Shown here piece by piece: positions 1 through 12,111 of a stretch of 64,000 bases of DNA. Each line of letters opens with the position of its first letter. The stretch's first letter is position 1. Both the position numbers and the translations under genes were made by a program. The notes beneath the pieces were generated by a model. That model searched no databases and was not told where the DNA came from. It was given only the letters and a program-made list of their open reading frames with translations. The DNA comes from Glebionis coronaria (taxonomy: Eukaryota > Streptophyta > Magnoliopsida > Asterales > Asteraceae), in the NCBI GenBank assembly GCA_025667525.1, contig CM046882.1, forward strand, positions 524,918,618 through 524,982,617, written 5' to 3'.

Positions 1-1959
1 TTTGTGGGAACCATATTCAAAATACGAACAACATATTCTAAAGCATAATCCCAAAAGGATAAAGGTAAAGTTGTAAGATTAAACATAGATCGTACCATAT
101 CCAATAATGTACGATTTCTTCTTTCAGATACACCATTTTGTTGTGGAGTATATGGAGAAGTAAGTTTCTGAACAACTCCGTTCTCACTTAAATAATCTTT
201 AAACTCTTGACTTAAATATTCACCACCTCGATCGGAACGAAGAGCTTTAATCTTCTTTCCTAGTTGCAATTCTACTTCCGCTTTAAACACTTTGAATGTT
301 TCAAATACCTCATGTTTATAATCATCCGTAAATGTTAAGAAGTAGCTAGCACCCTTCTTTGATACATGTCTAAGTGGTCCACACACATCAGTGTGTATCA
401 AACCAAGTAGTTCAGTAGTCTTTTCAATATTGCTATTAAAAGGTTTCTTGGTCATCTTTCTAGAGATACACGACTCACATTTATCAAATGATTCATCATT
501 GATATTTTACAAAAGACCATCACGTTGAAGCTTTTGTATGCGAGTCTTCCTAATATGGGCAAGTCTACAATGCCAAAGATAAGAAGAGTTCTTGTCTAAC
601 TTCATCTTCTTATTCATGCTAAAAACAGAATTAATATTTCTCTTGGAATTATTATCATGCATGTTAATTTCAAAAACACCATTCACAGAAATTGCATCAA
701 AATAGAATAAACCATCTTTGAAAACAGAAATTCTATTATTATCAATAGTGTGAATAATCCAAGATCCAACATACTAGAAAAGGAAATAACACCCCCAACA
801 ATTGTAGGTGCATAATGACAATCATTTAAACTCAGTACTAAACCCGAAGGTAAAACTAGATTAAATGTTCCTATAGCTTCAACCGTTGCTTGTGCACCAT
901 TGCCCACTTGTAGAAATTGTTCCCATAGGTAAGCTTCATTTCTAACTCAAATCCCTACAGGGTACTACAAATGTTATACCACATCCCGAATCATATACCC
1001 AGGAATTTGATTTGTATGTAAGATTAAATAACTCTATCATAAATAAGTTACCTGAAGATGCTGCAGCACTAAGCTCAGCCTTCTTCTTTATTTCTCGCAA
1101 CTCTTCAAGATAAAGAGGGCAGTTCCTCTTCCAGTGACCAGTTGCTTTGAAATGGTGACAAGTCTCATCCTTTTGAGATTGACTCTTCTTGACAAAGTTC
1201 TGCTTGGGTTTTGAATAAGTTGCAACTGGTTTGCCCTTATCACCCTTGTCTTTTCCTTTCTTGTTGTTCTTGTGCGGTTTTGGCTTACTCACTCTACCCT
1301 TTTGTACATAAAGCACAGGAGGAGTAGAAGTAGATGCACTTGCATTGTCCTTTATACCCTTTTCGTAGTCAATGAGCATTGCGTGCAAGTCATTAACTGT
1401 CTTCCCCGTGCAATGCATATTAAAGCTCCTAACGAAATCATTGAAGTCCCTATAAGAGACCTATTGATTAGGTTAATTGCCATATCATTGTCGTAGGGTT
1501 TCCCTAGTGCGATGAGTTGTTACATGTAGCCATTCATCTCTTGATAATGTGCACTAACGGGTTTCCCATGGGCTTGCTTACAACTGTGCAAAGCATCTAC
1601 CAAGTCGTAGATCTCCATAGCCTGACGCTTCGCATACATTGCCTTGAGCTCTTAAAGCATTTGATTTGGAGCAAATAGCTCAAATTTCCTTTGCAAGAAA
1701 GGAGCCCTTTTTCCGAGCATTAAACAAGCCACATCATTGTGCTTTTAACCTCTGCCTCATAATTCAGTCTTTCAACTGGATTAGCATTAGGGCCAAGGGG
1801 CGCAGGAAACGCCCTGGTCAAGTAATCAGAAGTACCCGCTACTCTCAATATAATTCTCAGTGAGCGGTACCAATCGTTGAAGTTTGGGCCAGTTAGTTCC
1901 TGGCGTTCAAGATAAGTCTTGAAGGCAGAACTAAACGTGTTGTTATCGGGTTGAGCCAT
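1..1959 (-). pseudogene. Ty1/copia gag-pol fragment (gag, protease, integrase), decayed
   Basis: On the minus strand, gag starts at 1959 (MAQPDNNTFSSAF...). It is followed by a CCHC zinc knuckle near 1165-1120 (CHHFKATGHWKRNC) and a copia protease motif, YDSGC, near 990. Below about 620 comes the integrase zinc-binding and core region: the [11 protein letters not shown] segment carries the first catalytic Asp, RSDRGGEY the second, and [14 protein letters not shown] the catalytic Glu (near 140-170). Stops and frame changes are frequent, and the integrase lacks about nine residues expected after TFTDDY near 325. The RT and RNase H must lie left of the window. The element is a dead copy; it is the host into which the gypsy element at 2462-13917 inserted. 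The assignment to copia is firm, the lineage is not. Confidence 0.85.
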
Positions 1960-2456
1960 TTCTACATAAATAAGTTCAAAATATTAGTATTTTCGATAAT
2001 ACCATTCAAGAAAATAAAATTACCCCGGTATTAAAACCATAGTATTTTCCTTGAAATTAGAATCCATATTGACATAAACTTATCACATCAGTTGATCTGC
2101 TAGTGATAAATGTACTCAACATGGTAACTTGTCGAACAATAATTGACAAACAAATTTACAATTTCTAGATATTTTTAGGGAATTACGTTGCCAAAAGTCT
2201 TTTTGCATCATAAACATGTTTCATCCCTACTTTATGCGTGAAGTTTCCAAATCTCATTGAGTAACTCAATCAAGTCGACTAATCTAAAGAACGCAAAACA
2301 TTCATGCGAATTCTCATTCTATGAACGTTTTCTTTCCATCACAACATCGTCCAAATCTCATATGACGACAATTGTAACTTCAAGTTTTCGTCAATTAGAT
2401 GGCATAAGACTTAAATTTTAAAGGGTATAGGTTTTTGGTGTCAAAAACCATGTATG
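1960..2456 (-). other. Presumed 5' leader of the left copia element
   Basis: About 500 bases upstream (on the minus strand) of the copia gag start, with no ORF and no recognisable primer-binding site. It ends at the insertion point of the gypsy element. The continuation of this host sequence is 13923 onward. Assignment as leader is inference from position. Confidence 0.4.
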
Positions 2457-2461
2457 GAGAA

Positions 2462-4262
2462 TAATACTAGGTTTTAAACCAAGTATAAAATATTATCGTC
2501 CGATCTCTTCGAATTGATTACTGGAAGAAAGTTCGACTCAATTGTTCTTGGTGGAAAATAAAAAGGTTTGGTTATCTATTCTACTAAAAATAAAAATGTC
2601 GTTGAAAGCTTGAAAATTTAATCTAAGATAAAACAAGTTAAAACAATGCTAAGTAAAAAGGTGGGAAAAATTAAAGTTTAGAAAATAGAAACAATTCAGA
2701 AAACTAAAAATTTAACTAAGTCTGAAACAAGATAATTGAAATTTCAGGAAAATTGACATCTTCGGAATAAAGACAAATTCAGAAAAATGGTTTCTTCGGA
2801 ATAACAAGATTTTCAGAAAAAAGGGAATTTCAGAATAATTGGCTTTTCAGAATAATGAGCTTTTTCGGAAAAATGGTGTTTTCAGAAAAATATTCGGAAT
2901 AATAATCTTTTTCAGAAAAATGGTGATCTTCGGAAAAACTGTCTTTTCGGAAAAAGAGATTCTTCGAAAAAAGGAGATTTTCAGAAAAAAGGGTATTTTC
3001 GGAACAACTGACTTTTCAGAGAAAATAGATTTTCGGAATAAATATGTTTTCAGTAAAATGATGGTTTTCAGAATAATACACTTTTCAGAGAAATTGTTTT
3101 TTTCGGAAAAAGAAGGTTTTCAGAAAAATGGATTTTCGAAATAATGACTTTTCATAGAAATGACGAGTTCATAGAAATGGAATTTCGGAATAACAACAAT
3201 TTCAGAAAAAGGAGTGTTTTCAGAGAAACAAAACCCTTTTCCGAAAATGATAGAACGCAGACAAGAATTAACAGTAACAACCAAACTTAAGGATTAAGCT
3301 ACCAATAAGCACAAACCAAATAAGCAATTAACCAAAACTTTAACCAAATAGGTTTTAAGAAGAACTAAATAAGCCACAAATTAAAAACTATAAAAACACT
3401 AATTAATCAAAACATTTAAAATCAACTAATAAGCAATGCTATTAATCTATCAAAACAACTTAATCAAGAATAAGCCAAACACTAGAATATCAAATACCAC
3501 AATAAGCTCAAAACATCCACCACATAAAAACCACAAGATCAATCACATGAATAAAACAATCACATAATCAAAGAGATGAGATTAACTACATGATTATCAA
3601 GATTAAGAAAAAGATTAAGAAAGGTAGAATGAGAATTAAGAAAATAAGCTTGATTGATTAAAGATGAATATCAAAAGATTACAAGATTAATGTAAAGATT
3701 AACAAGTTTTAAAGAAAAACTAGAGAGAAAAAATAAAAACACTTAAAAACTAAAAATTAACTACTAAAAGATTAACCACCTAACACCCTCCTAATGACAC
3801 ATTAGGAGGGTATTTGTAGGAGGTGGGGAGATTACATGCTTAAGCTATATAATTTCTTTCTTCTCGACTCGACTCGACTTAATTTCTTTGTCTTTCTCGA
3901 CGTCGTCTCAGGATTTGTCGATATAAGTTGAACTTGTCTTATAATTTTATTCTATAATTAGACTTGAGTTCTTCGACTTCATTAAACTTCCGTCTTTAGA
4001 CTTTTTCTTCGATAAATCTTCAGAATTGGCCTTGGACTTCCGTTCTTTTTGCATTCTCGATCTTTCGACTTCATCTTTAGTCTTTTTCTTCGATAAAAGC
4101 CCGTGATAGCCCATGTTTTCTTCCTTTTGCATCCTTTGGTCCTAAAACACAATAAAAACACAAACCACGCATAACTCCGACTTTTACGACATAAAATACA
4201 CGTTTTGGTCTTGTTATTATTGGAAATAAGTGGTAAAAGGATAAGTGTTTTCACACTTATTA
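2462..4262 (-). repeat. 3' LTR of the gypsy element (1801 bp)
   Basis: Direct repeat of 12112-13917. On the minus strand it begins TAATAAGTGTGAAAAC and ends CTAGTATTA. It includes a degenerate run of TTTTC(A/G)GAAAAA-type units at about 2750-3240 and a 12 bp stem with a 3 base loop at 3785-3811. The TATA box present in the other LTR is altered here (CCTACAAATA instead of CCTATAAATA on the minus strand). Confidence 0.92.
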
Positions 4263-6312
4263 AATCCCCTACACTTGACCATTGCAATGTCCTCATGCAA
4301 TGCACTAATTTCAAAGCACGGTTTACATTTTTCATCAAAGATAACCCACCTTGGCCTTTATTAAATTCTAAACACTAAGAAAACTAAAAGAACAGAATAA
4401 GTAAGAAATCAAAGACTTACATTGGGATTTTGGTTGTCATGAATGTTCATCATTCTCAAGTTTTACGTTCCCCATACCAAGCTTACAAACGAGATCATTG
4501 TTATTATAAGTTAGCAAACTAACACGAACTCACGTGGCCCAATTATTCACTTAGACTCCCTTATTCCTAGGTGTATCTCTTATATTTTAATAATGTCTTG
4601 AATGATCACGAGGATGCATTGTTTGACTTATTTCGATAGTTATTTAGGCTGAAAATAAAGTGGGACGATTTAATCAATAGTTAGCTAAAGGACAAAATCT
4701 TTTAAAACTGCTTCTCGGGACCTCATAAATTTCATATCTTGGCATAACTCGCATCACGATTTGAGACCTTTCTCGGACCGATGTTTGGCAGCGACTTCAT
4801 ACTTCAAATCTTTGAGAGACGTTCTTGAAATTATGGTCTTCTCTTCATAATAGGAATTTCTTCACTTGAAGTTTTAAGAGATTCTTCATACTTGGACCAC
4901 GACTTCTTCATTTTTTGTCCAATCTTTATTTTGGACTCTGATATACAACGATCCGCCTCCTTTTGGGACTTGGATCTATTTATCCTCATACATTTTTATG
5001 GTCTTTTCGGATAGACTTCTCCATGATCTTTAGGGGAGTATTTGCTTTTCGTGGTGTGTCTCGATCCTTCATATTGATTTTTGATAAATGATTCTTCACA
5101 TCACTTTTGGATCTTTAGCAAGAAAATGTAGCCCTCATGCCTTGTTAGGGCCTTTTCGGACTCGCCAATCTTCGCATCCCGCTTCAATAAGTTATGCCTT
5201 GGCTATGAACTCTAATTAATACCGAGCAACTTTTAAACGATCTTGTGCTAGAAGCTAAGTAACTTTTCAAATCGTACAACCTTATTTATTGCAGATAAAT
5301 TTATTAGCAAGCGATGGGAGAATAGGCTTATAATCAACTCACATAAATTCATGAAAGAATACCAAACTTATAATTGACTATATCATCACTCGTTCTCCAC
5401 AATTTAAAATCTCAAGGTTTGAGACTCGTGGATGCTTAGCCAATTAAATCAAAGTTATGGGTTTTCGAGTCATCTATAGGATCTTGCAAATTCTTAGACT
5501 TTTTCAAGTTTAGAAATCGCATTTTAAAGCTCCCTTGATAAACGACTCTCTAGGATCAATTATAGGAACTTGCGAAAAGTTCTTGTTCTTAACCCGTGAG
5601 AGTTAAAACTTTCGCGTTTTAAAGTTCCCTATATAAAAGCCTAGCAAAACTTGACTTAAACACGTTAAGGATACTAGCTAGAGTAAACTTAGATAAGTAA
5701 ACTCGGGTTGAGTCAAAATATTCACGACTTTGAAAAATTTAAAACCACTTTATTGAAAATTTATTCTAGCAAGGAAAGAAAATAACCATAACAAAGGAAA
5801 ATACACCTATACAACTAGGCCAAAATAGATTAAAAATTTTGAAAAATGTCGAAAAATCAAATTTTCCGGTTAAAATGAGGACAAATTCATGGAAAAGACC
5901 ACTTACTTCGATAGAAGTCCCCCCTATACTTGATATAAACATTGTCCTCAATGTTTAAGCATGTGGGAGTAAACTCCCCTTCACTTATGACATTGTGCAC
6001 TTTGTTTAAATCTTGCTAAGGAAAGGACAACTATAGTGATTTCAATGTGAACATAAAAGATATGAAATATTGAATCACGACAGTTTAGGATAGAACCGGG
6101 AAGACGGGTACACGGGATCACGGTTCGTTAAAAGTCATCGAGACTGGATCTTTGATGCTTTAATCCCTGCACAGAAGAAGAAACAAGACAACAAACACAT
6201 ACGGGGCTCCCGCTACACTTATTATGAAAACGGTAAAGGATAGATCAACGGGTTGCCTCCTGAGAAGCGCTTGTTTTTGTTCACCGAGTCACGAGCCTGA
6301 CTCGACCCAAAA
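4263..6312 (-). other. Non-coding tail of the gypsy element, with polypurine tract
   Basis: About 2 kb between the integrase stop and the 3' LTR. No ORF here resembles a known domain; Athila-type elements often carry an env-like or non-coding tail in this place, and I see no env-like protein. Directly next to the 3' LTR the minus strand reads GTAGGGGATT, a plausible polypurine tract for plus-strand priming. Confidence 0.6.
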
Positions 6313-7512
6313 CTAGTTCATGGGAAACGTGGTGAGGGATGGAATCATCTCATGAGAGATGTCCTCACCAAAGTACAACTTCACGCGCTGGCCATTCACC
6401 TTAAAATTTGGCCCATTTGGCTGAGAAAGCTCAATGGTTCCATAGGGAAAGACTTTGGCGACGGTGAATGGACCAGACCAGCGGCTCTTCAACTTTCCCG
6501 AGAAGATCTTCAACCGAGAGTTAAAAAGTAAGACTTGATCACCAACGTGGAACTCTCGGTTCTTAATCCTAGCTTCATGGATGATCTTGGTCTTCTCCTT
6601 GTAGATCAACGAGTTCTCATAAGCTTCATTCCTTAGTTCGTTTAGCTCATTGAGTTGAATCTTCCGAAGATCGCCGGCTTTGTTGATGTCGAAATTGGCC
6701 CACTTCAAGGCCCAGTATGCCTTATGCTCAAGCTCGATAGGGAGGTGGCATGCCTTCCCATACACAAGACGATAAGGTGTACAACCGATCGGCTTCTTAT
6801 AGGCGGTACGAAAAGCCCACAAAGCATCATCTAACTTATCGGCCCACGAGACACGATGCTCTCCCACAGTACGCTCCAGAATTCGCTTCAATCCGCGGTT
6901 AGATATCTCGGCTTGCCCATTAGTTTGGGGATGATAAGCGGTGGAAAGACGGTGATTGACACCGTACTTAGCCATGACTCTTGCGAATTGATCATTGCAA
7001 AAATGAGTCCCGCGGTCACTGATTATAGCACGAGGAATAGCGAATCAAGCAAAAAGCTACTTCAAAAAGTTCACAACCACCCTCGCATCATTCGTAGGAA
7101 GAGCCTTAGCTTCAACCCATTTAGAAATGTAGTCAACGACTACGAGGATGTACTTATTCCCTTTAGATGATAGAAATGGCCCCATAAAGCCGATGCCCCA
7201 TACGTTAAAGATTTCACATTCTTGTATGAAATTTTGAGGCATCTCATCTTTATGTGTGATCTTGCCTTGTCTTTGGGAAGCATCACAATGTTTAACCATG
7301 TCGTGAGCGTCACGATAAATGGTGGGCCAATAGAATCCAGAGTCGAAAACTTTCTTCGCGGTGTAATTGGGACCAAAGTGACCACCAGTGGGTCCTTTAT
7401 GGCAAGCGTCAAGGAGTTGTACCGCTGTCGGCCCATCAACACATCGATGAATGACAAGATCCGCACATTGTTAGAAGAGGTAAGGGTCGTCCCAGAAATA
7501 ATGTTCAATATC
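6313..7512 (-). pseudogene. Gypsy integrase, broken
   Basis: Enzyme that would join element cDNA to host DNA. The C-terminal block (6975 down to 6313, 220 residues) is open and shows [17 protein letters not shown] with the catalytic Glu, then a basic C-terminal domain ending FPMN and a stop. Upstream, at about 7299-7057, lies the first core strand, and [12 protein letters not shown] near 7020 carries the second Asp. The segment normally reading WGIDFMGP here reads WGIGFMGP: codon 7191-7189 is GGC, so the first catalytic Asp is replaced by Gly. There are also frame changes between the blocks. No chromodomain follows. The copy is inactive on the sequence. Confidence 0.88.
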
Positions 7513-9075
7513 TTTAAAGAACTTTTTCTTTTGTTGGTACGTTAACCCTTCCTTGAGAATTCCACCCGCTAAGTAGTTTGTAATGTACGTAAACCATGGG
7601 GTGTCATCAAGATTGGAATTTATAGACATTAAGGCCTCAAGGGGAAAAGAGTCATTGATCTCTTGATTCAGATGATCCCCTTGATACGGATCCTCAAGTC
7701 TACTTAGATGATCCGCAGCTAGGTTTTCGGCTCCCTTCTTGTCACGAATTTAGATTTTAAATTCTTGAAGGAGCAAAACCCAACAAAGAAGTCTTGGCTT
7801 AGAATCTTGCTTAGTCAACAAGTACTTCAACGCGGAATGATCGGTATACACGATGGTGGTAGAAAGGACAAGATAGGGGCGGAATTTTTCAAAAGCATAC
7901 ACTACAGCTAAAAGCTCTTTTTCGGTAGTGGTATAATGCAATTGAGCCCCCGTCATTGTCTTGCTAGCATAGTGGATTGGTTGGAAGTGTTTGTTCACTC
8001 TTTGGCCCAAAACCGCTCCAATATCAAAGTCGTTAGCATCACACATCAACTCGAAAGGTAGCTCCCAATTAGGGGTAACCAAGACCGGTGCCTTATTTAG
8101 CTTATCCTTAAAAAGATTGAAGGATTCAAGACACTCTTTGGAAAAGATGAAAGGAGTATCTTTTTCCAAGAGGTGGGTCATCGGGCGAGCGATTTTAGAA
8201 AAATCTTGAATGAATCGACGATAGAAGCCCGCATGACCAAGGAAACTTCTCACACCCTTCACGGTTAAAGGTGAAGGTAATTTGGCTATGAAATCCACTT
8301 TAGCACGGTCCACTTCAAGACCGGATTTTGAGATTTTATGTCCAAGCACAATGCCTTCTTTTACCATGAAATGGCATTTTTCCCAATTTAGAACAAGGCG
8401 AGTGTCTTCACACCGCTTAAGCATGCGTTCCAAATTGGCAAGGCAATGAGAGAAAGAATCACCATAAATCGAGAAATCATCCATGAAGACTTCCATAGTT
8501 TCTTCAACCATGTCATGGAAGATAGCCATCATACACCGTTGGAAAGTCCCAGGAGCATTGCATAAGCCGAAAGGCATTCTTTTATAAGCAAATGTTTCAT
8601 AAGGACAAGTGAATGTGGTTTTCTCTTGGTCTTTAGGATCGATGGGAATTTGAAAATACCCGGAGAAACCGTCTAAAAAGCAGTAATAGTCATTACCCGC
8701 TAGACGTTCAAGCATTTGGTCCATGAAAGGAAGGGGAAAATGATCCTTTCTCGTAGCATCATTGAGTTTGCGATAGTCTATACAAACTCTCCACGCTGTA
8801 ACGAGACGAGTAGGAATCAACTCGTTGTTTTCATTGGGCACAACGGTGATTCCGCCTTTCTTAGGCACACAATGGACGGGACTAACCCATGGTGAATCTG
8901 AGATAGGATAGATCATTCCCGCATCAAGAAGTTTGATAACCTCTTTTTTGATTACGTCATGGATCTTAGGATTCACCCTTCTTTGGCTTTGAATAGTGGG
9001 TTTAAAGTCGTCCTCCATGAGAATTTTATGTGTGCAAAAGTGAGGATCAATTCCACGAAGAGATTTTCCAAGCAA
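7513..9075 (-). pseudogene. Gypsy reverse transcriptase and RNase H, interrupted
   Basis: A 441-residue open block (9075 down to 7750) covers RT and the start of RNase H. RT landmarks are [24 protein letters not shown], the active-site box FMDDFSIYG near 8490, and [12 protein letters not shown]. RNase H begins at [18 protein letters not shown] and includes the [11 protein letters not shown] and [10 protein letters not shown] segments. The frame stops at a TAA near 7750 where similar elements read through (FKI then [17 protein letters not shown]), and more broken frame follows to about 7513. At the 5' side the frame is offset from the gag-protease frame by a small indel around 9050-9075. The sequence is close to the fragment at 55914-57822. 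Confidence 0.9.
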
Positions 9076-11892
9076 TCGTTTTCTTGTGATTCTTTAGCAC
9101 GGCGATAAGTCGGGATTTTTCTTCTTCTTTCAAGTCCTTAGCAATGATGACGGGTGACTTCTTGTTGTCTTCAAGGAAAACATACTCGAGATGAGACGGC
9201 AGATCCATAAGCTCTAAATCCGGAGGATTTTCGATGGAAGGCGTAGTCAAATTCGGTTCATCGATAGAGATATCCTTAGGAGATGGTGGAGAAATATGGT
9301 CCTCATTGAGAAGTTTCTCAATGGTACGAATGTCTTCATCCCAATTGGAGGGAGAATCGTCATATTTTAAGTCCACATCTCCCAAAGTTGCTTCAAATTC
9401 TTTCAAGATGAAATCACTTTCTCCAAATGGAGTTAGTGATGGAGCAATAGAGGCAACAGTCTCAACAATGGTAAGAGAAGAAGAACTACTTTTACAAGCG
9501 TCTTTGAAATGTTCTTCACAAGCCTCATCAAGAACGTCAATGAAATTAACACTCTCGTTTTCCGAAGGTTGCTTAGAAAGTTTTCCCATGTTGAAGACGA
9601 TTTTATCGTCTCCGACTCTCATGATTAATTCGCCAGCGGCTACATCAATGAGAGTGCGACCGGTCCTCAGGAATGGACGTCCAACGATTAATGGAACACG
9701 GGGGTCCATCTCGTAGTCAACGACAACAAAATCCACCGGAAAGGTGAATTTGTCGACACCAACGAAGACATCTTCGGCTATCCCCACTGGATAAGCAACC
9801 GTACGGTTAGCTAATTCCAAAGTCATTCGTGTGGGGACTAGCTCGGGTAGAGACAATTGTTTCCAAACGCTTAAAGGCATTAAGTTTATACTAGCACCTA
9901 GATCGGCTAGGGCCATACAATTCTCTACCCCAGGGAAGTTGCAAGGAATCAAGAAACGACCCGGATCACCAAGTTTGGTTGGTAATTTCCTTAAGAGCAC
10001 TGCAGAGCAATTCTCATTAAGTTGGGTCTGAGCAATATCGAGAAGTTTCTCCTTATCACTGAGAAGGTCTTTAAACATTTTAGCATATTTCGGCATGTGA
10101 GCGAGAGCCTCAGCAAAGGATATATTGAAATTCAGTTGTTTAAACATTTTGAGAAAGTTAGAAACCTGAATATCATCCTTGTTCTTCAATTTCTCTTTCC
10201 TCAACCTCGAAGGATAAGGTATATTGGGTTGAGATGAAGGATTTGGAATGGAATTCTCACTCACATCCTTGGGTGGTGGAGGGGTGGAAGTAGAAGGTGG
10301 TGGAATTGGAGAAATAGAAGGTGGAGGAGTAGAAGTTGCAGGAATTGGAAAAGAAGACTCGTTTTTCTTTGTCACAATCACCGGTGTAGGTGTAGGAAGC
10401 TCGGGTTCCTTTAAACCTTTTCCACTTCGAGTGGTGATTGATTTCATCTCCCCTCTTGGATTAGCAACGGTGTTACTCGGAAGAGAACCCGAACCAGAGG
10501 CTTGATTACTTGGGAAGAAACTAGCCATCATGTTCCTTAAGTCATTCGTTTGACTAGTAAAAGAGTTTCGCATATCGGCTCGAAGATCATTCCCTTGTTT
10601 CACCATATCTGCTTTCATGTTGGCCATTTCCCGCTGAAGATTCTGCATTATCGCATCATTAGTCCTCATGTAAGTTTCAACCTCTTGGTGTAATACTGTG
10701 GGTTGGTTGGGAGGAGCATGGTAGGCAGGTGGTGGATAAGCAGGTTGTTGGTAAACTTGGTTGTTTCTTTGAGGTGGATATGGGTTTCTTTGGTTTTGAT
10801 ATGGAGTTGGAGCACGTGGTTGGTTTTGATTGTTGCGATTAAGGTTGTTTGGGTTTTGTGGGGGAAAACCGGGTGGTGAAAGATAGTTGTTTGAGCGATA
10901 GCTGAGCAGATTGCGGTCACCTTGAGGACGTGCTTGATAGCCTCCTGTAGAATAGGTACCGTTGGTGGCATACACATTTTCCGGATTATCTTGAATCGAA
11001 GGACAATCGGTGTATGAGTGGGATCCCCCGCATATTTCACATGATTGAGTCAAAGCACTAGCTTGGGCAGTGATAGCTTTGGTATTGTTGGCGGCTTGGA
11101 GAGCAAGTGATTCAACAAGCAAAGTAAGCTTATCAATTCTCTTGTCGCTCTCATTAGTGCTAGCACTAGCCACATTGGTCCGAACACTCTTGGTTTGTAC
11201 TCTAGACTTGTTCTCAATGAAATCCCAAGAGGCATTAGTAGACTTAACCAAAATGTTACCCCCCTCGAGGCACTATTTAGTGAATCTTGGTCATTCATGC
11301 TTAAACCATTGTAAAAAGTATTGATTTGATGTAGTTTTGTTAAACCATGTTGTGGACACTTTCTTAAAAGTTCCTTAAAACGGTCCCACGATTCACTATA
11401 TGTCTCACCGTACTTTTGTTCAAAAGTAATGATGTCATTCCGCAAAGCGGTAGTACGTGAGGGTGGGAAAAAGTAGTTGATGAATTTGGTCTCATTCCGC
11501 AAAGCGGTCCACGTAAGAATACTTTGTGGCGGTTCCTTATCAAGCCAATGTCGGGCTTGTCCCTCTAAAGAGAAAGGAAAAAGTTGCAAGCGAATTACCT
11601 CTTGTGAAACCGCATTATATTTAACCGTATTAGTGAGTTGAAGAAACCTTTTAATATGGTCATGAGGATCATCAATCGAACGCCTCAAGAAGGGTTGAGC
11701 AGAAACCATTTGAATAAAGCCGGATTTAAGCTCGAAGTTGTTGGCTCCAATCTCGGGTATGACAATAGCATCGGTGTTTCCCTCTACGTGCGATTACAAA
11801 AGCTCGATCATTGGTTGATTGTCCATGGTGACAATAGGTTGAGTAATGACTTCGGCTTGAGCTACTTTCTTCTTACGAGCACGAGTACGCAT
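9047..11892 (-). pseudogene. Gypsy gag and protease, interrupted
   Basis: Likely start ATG is at 11892 (MRTRARKKK). A TAA interrupts at about codon 30, then capsid sequence continues (FPFSLEGQARHWLDKEPP, FINYFFPPSRTT, ending DQDSLNSASRG). A one-base shift near 11260 moves into the 734-residue frame 11251-9047. That frame holds a zinc-knuckle-like CEICGGSHSYTDC near 11010, a Pro/Asn/Gln-rich linker, and an aspartic protease with the ADLGASINLMPL active-site loop near 9910 and VGRPFLRTGRTLID near 9670. The frame ends just before RT at AWKISSWN and a stop, where relatives continue into RT. Expected role: capsid and processing of a Ty3/gypsy particle; dead copy. Confidence 0.87.
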
Positions 11893-12091
11893 GCACACCT
11901 ACAAAAAGAAAAGAAAAATATACAAGAAATATTTTTGGTTTTTATGGTTTTTCTATTTTTTTGTGTTTTTGAAATTTTTTTAATTTTAATGGATTTTTGA
12001 AAATTTTAAAGCAAGGAAAATAACGTTTAAAGATGAACGGATCCCAAAATCTAACGCGTCTCTCACTAAAAACCGTTAATCTTAACGAAAA

Positions 12092-12109
12092 GAGCCGGTA
12101 GCGGCGCCA
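12092..12109 (-). promoter_or_regulatory. Primer-binding site of the gypsy element (tRNA-Asp-like)
   Basis: The minus strand reads TGGCGCCGCTACCGGCTC two bases after the 5' LTR. The first eight bases match the TGGCGCCG start common to Athila/Tat primer sites complementary to tRNA-Asp; later positions diverge. Its position sets the LTR edge at 12112. Confidence 0.8.
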
Positions 12110-12111
12110 TT

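Noticed and set aside
1960..2456. LTR of the left copia element directly before gag
   Set aside because: No tRNA-Met primer site and no second copy of this sequence in the window.
2839..3144. 101-residue open frame
   Set aside because: It runs through the TTTTCAGAAAAA repeat field of an LTR; repeat translation, not a gene.
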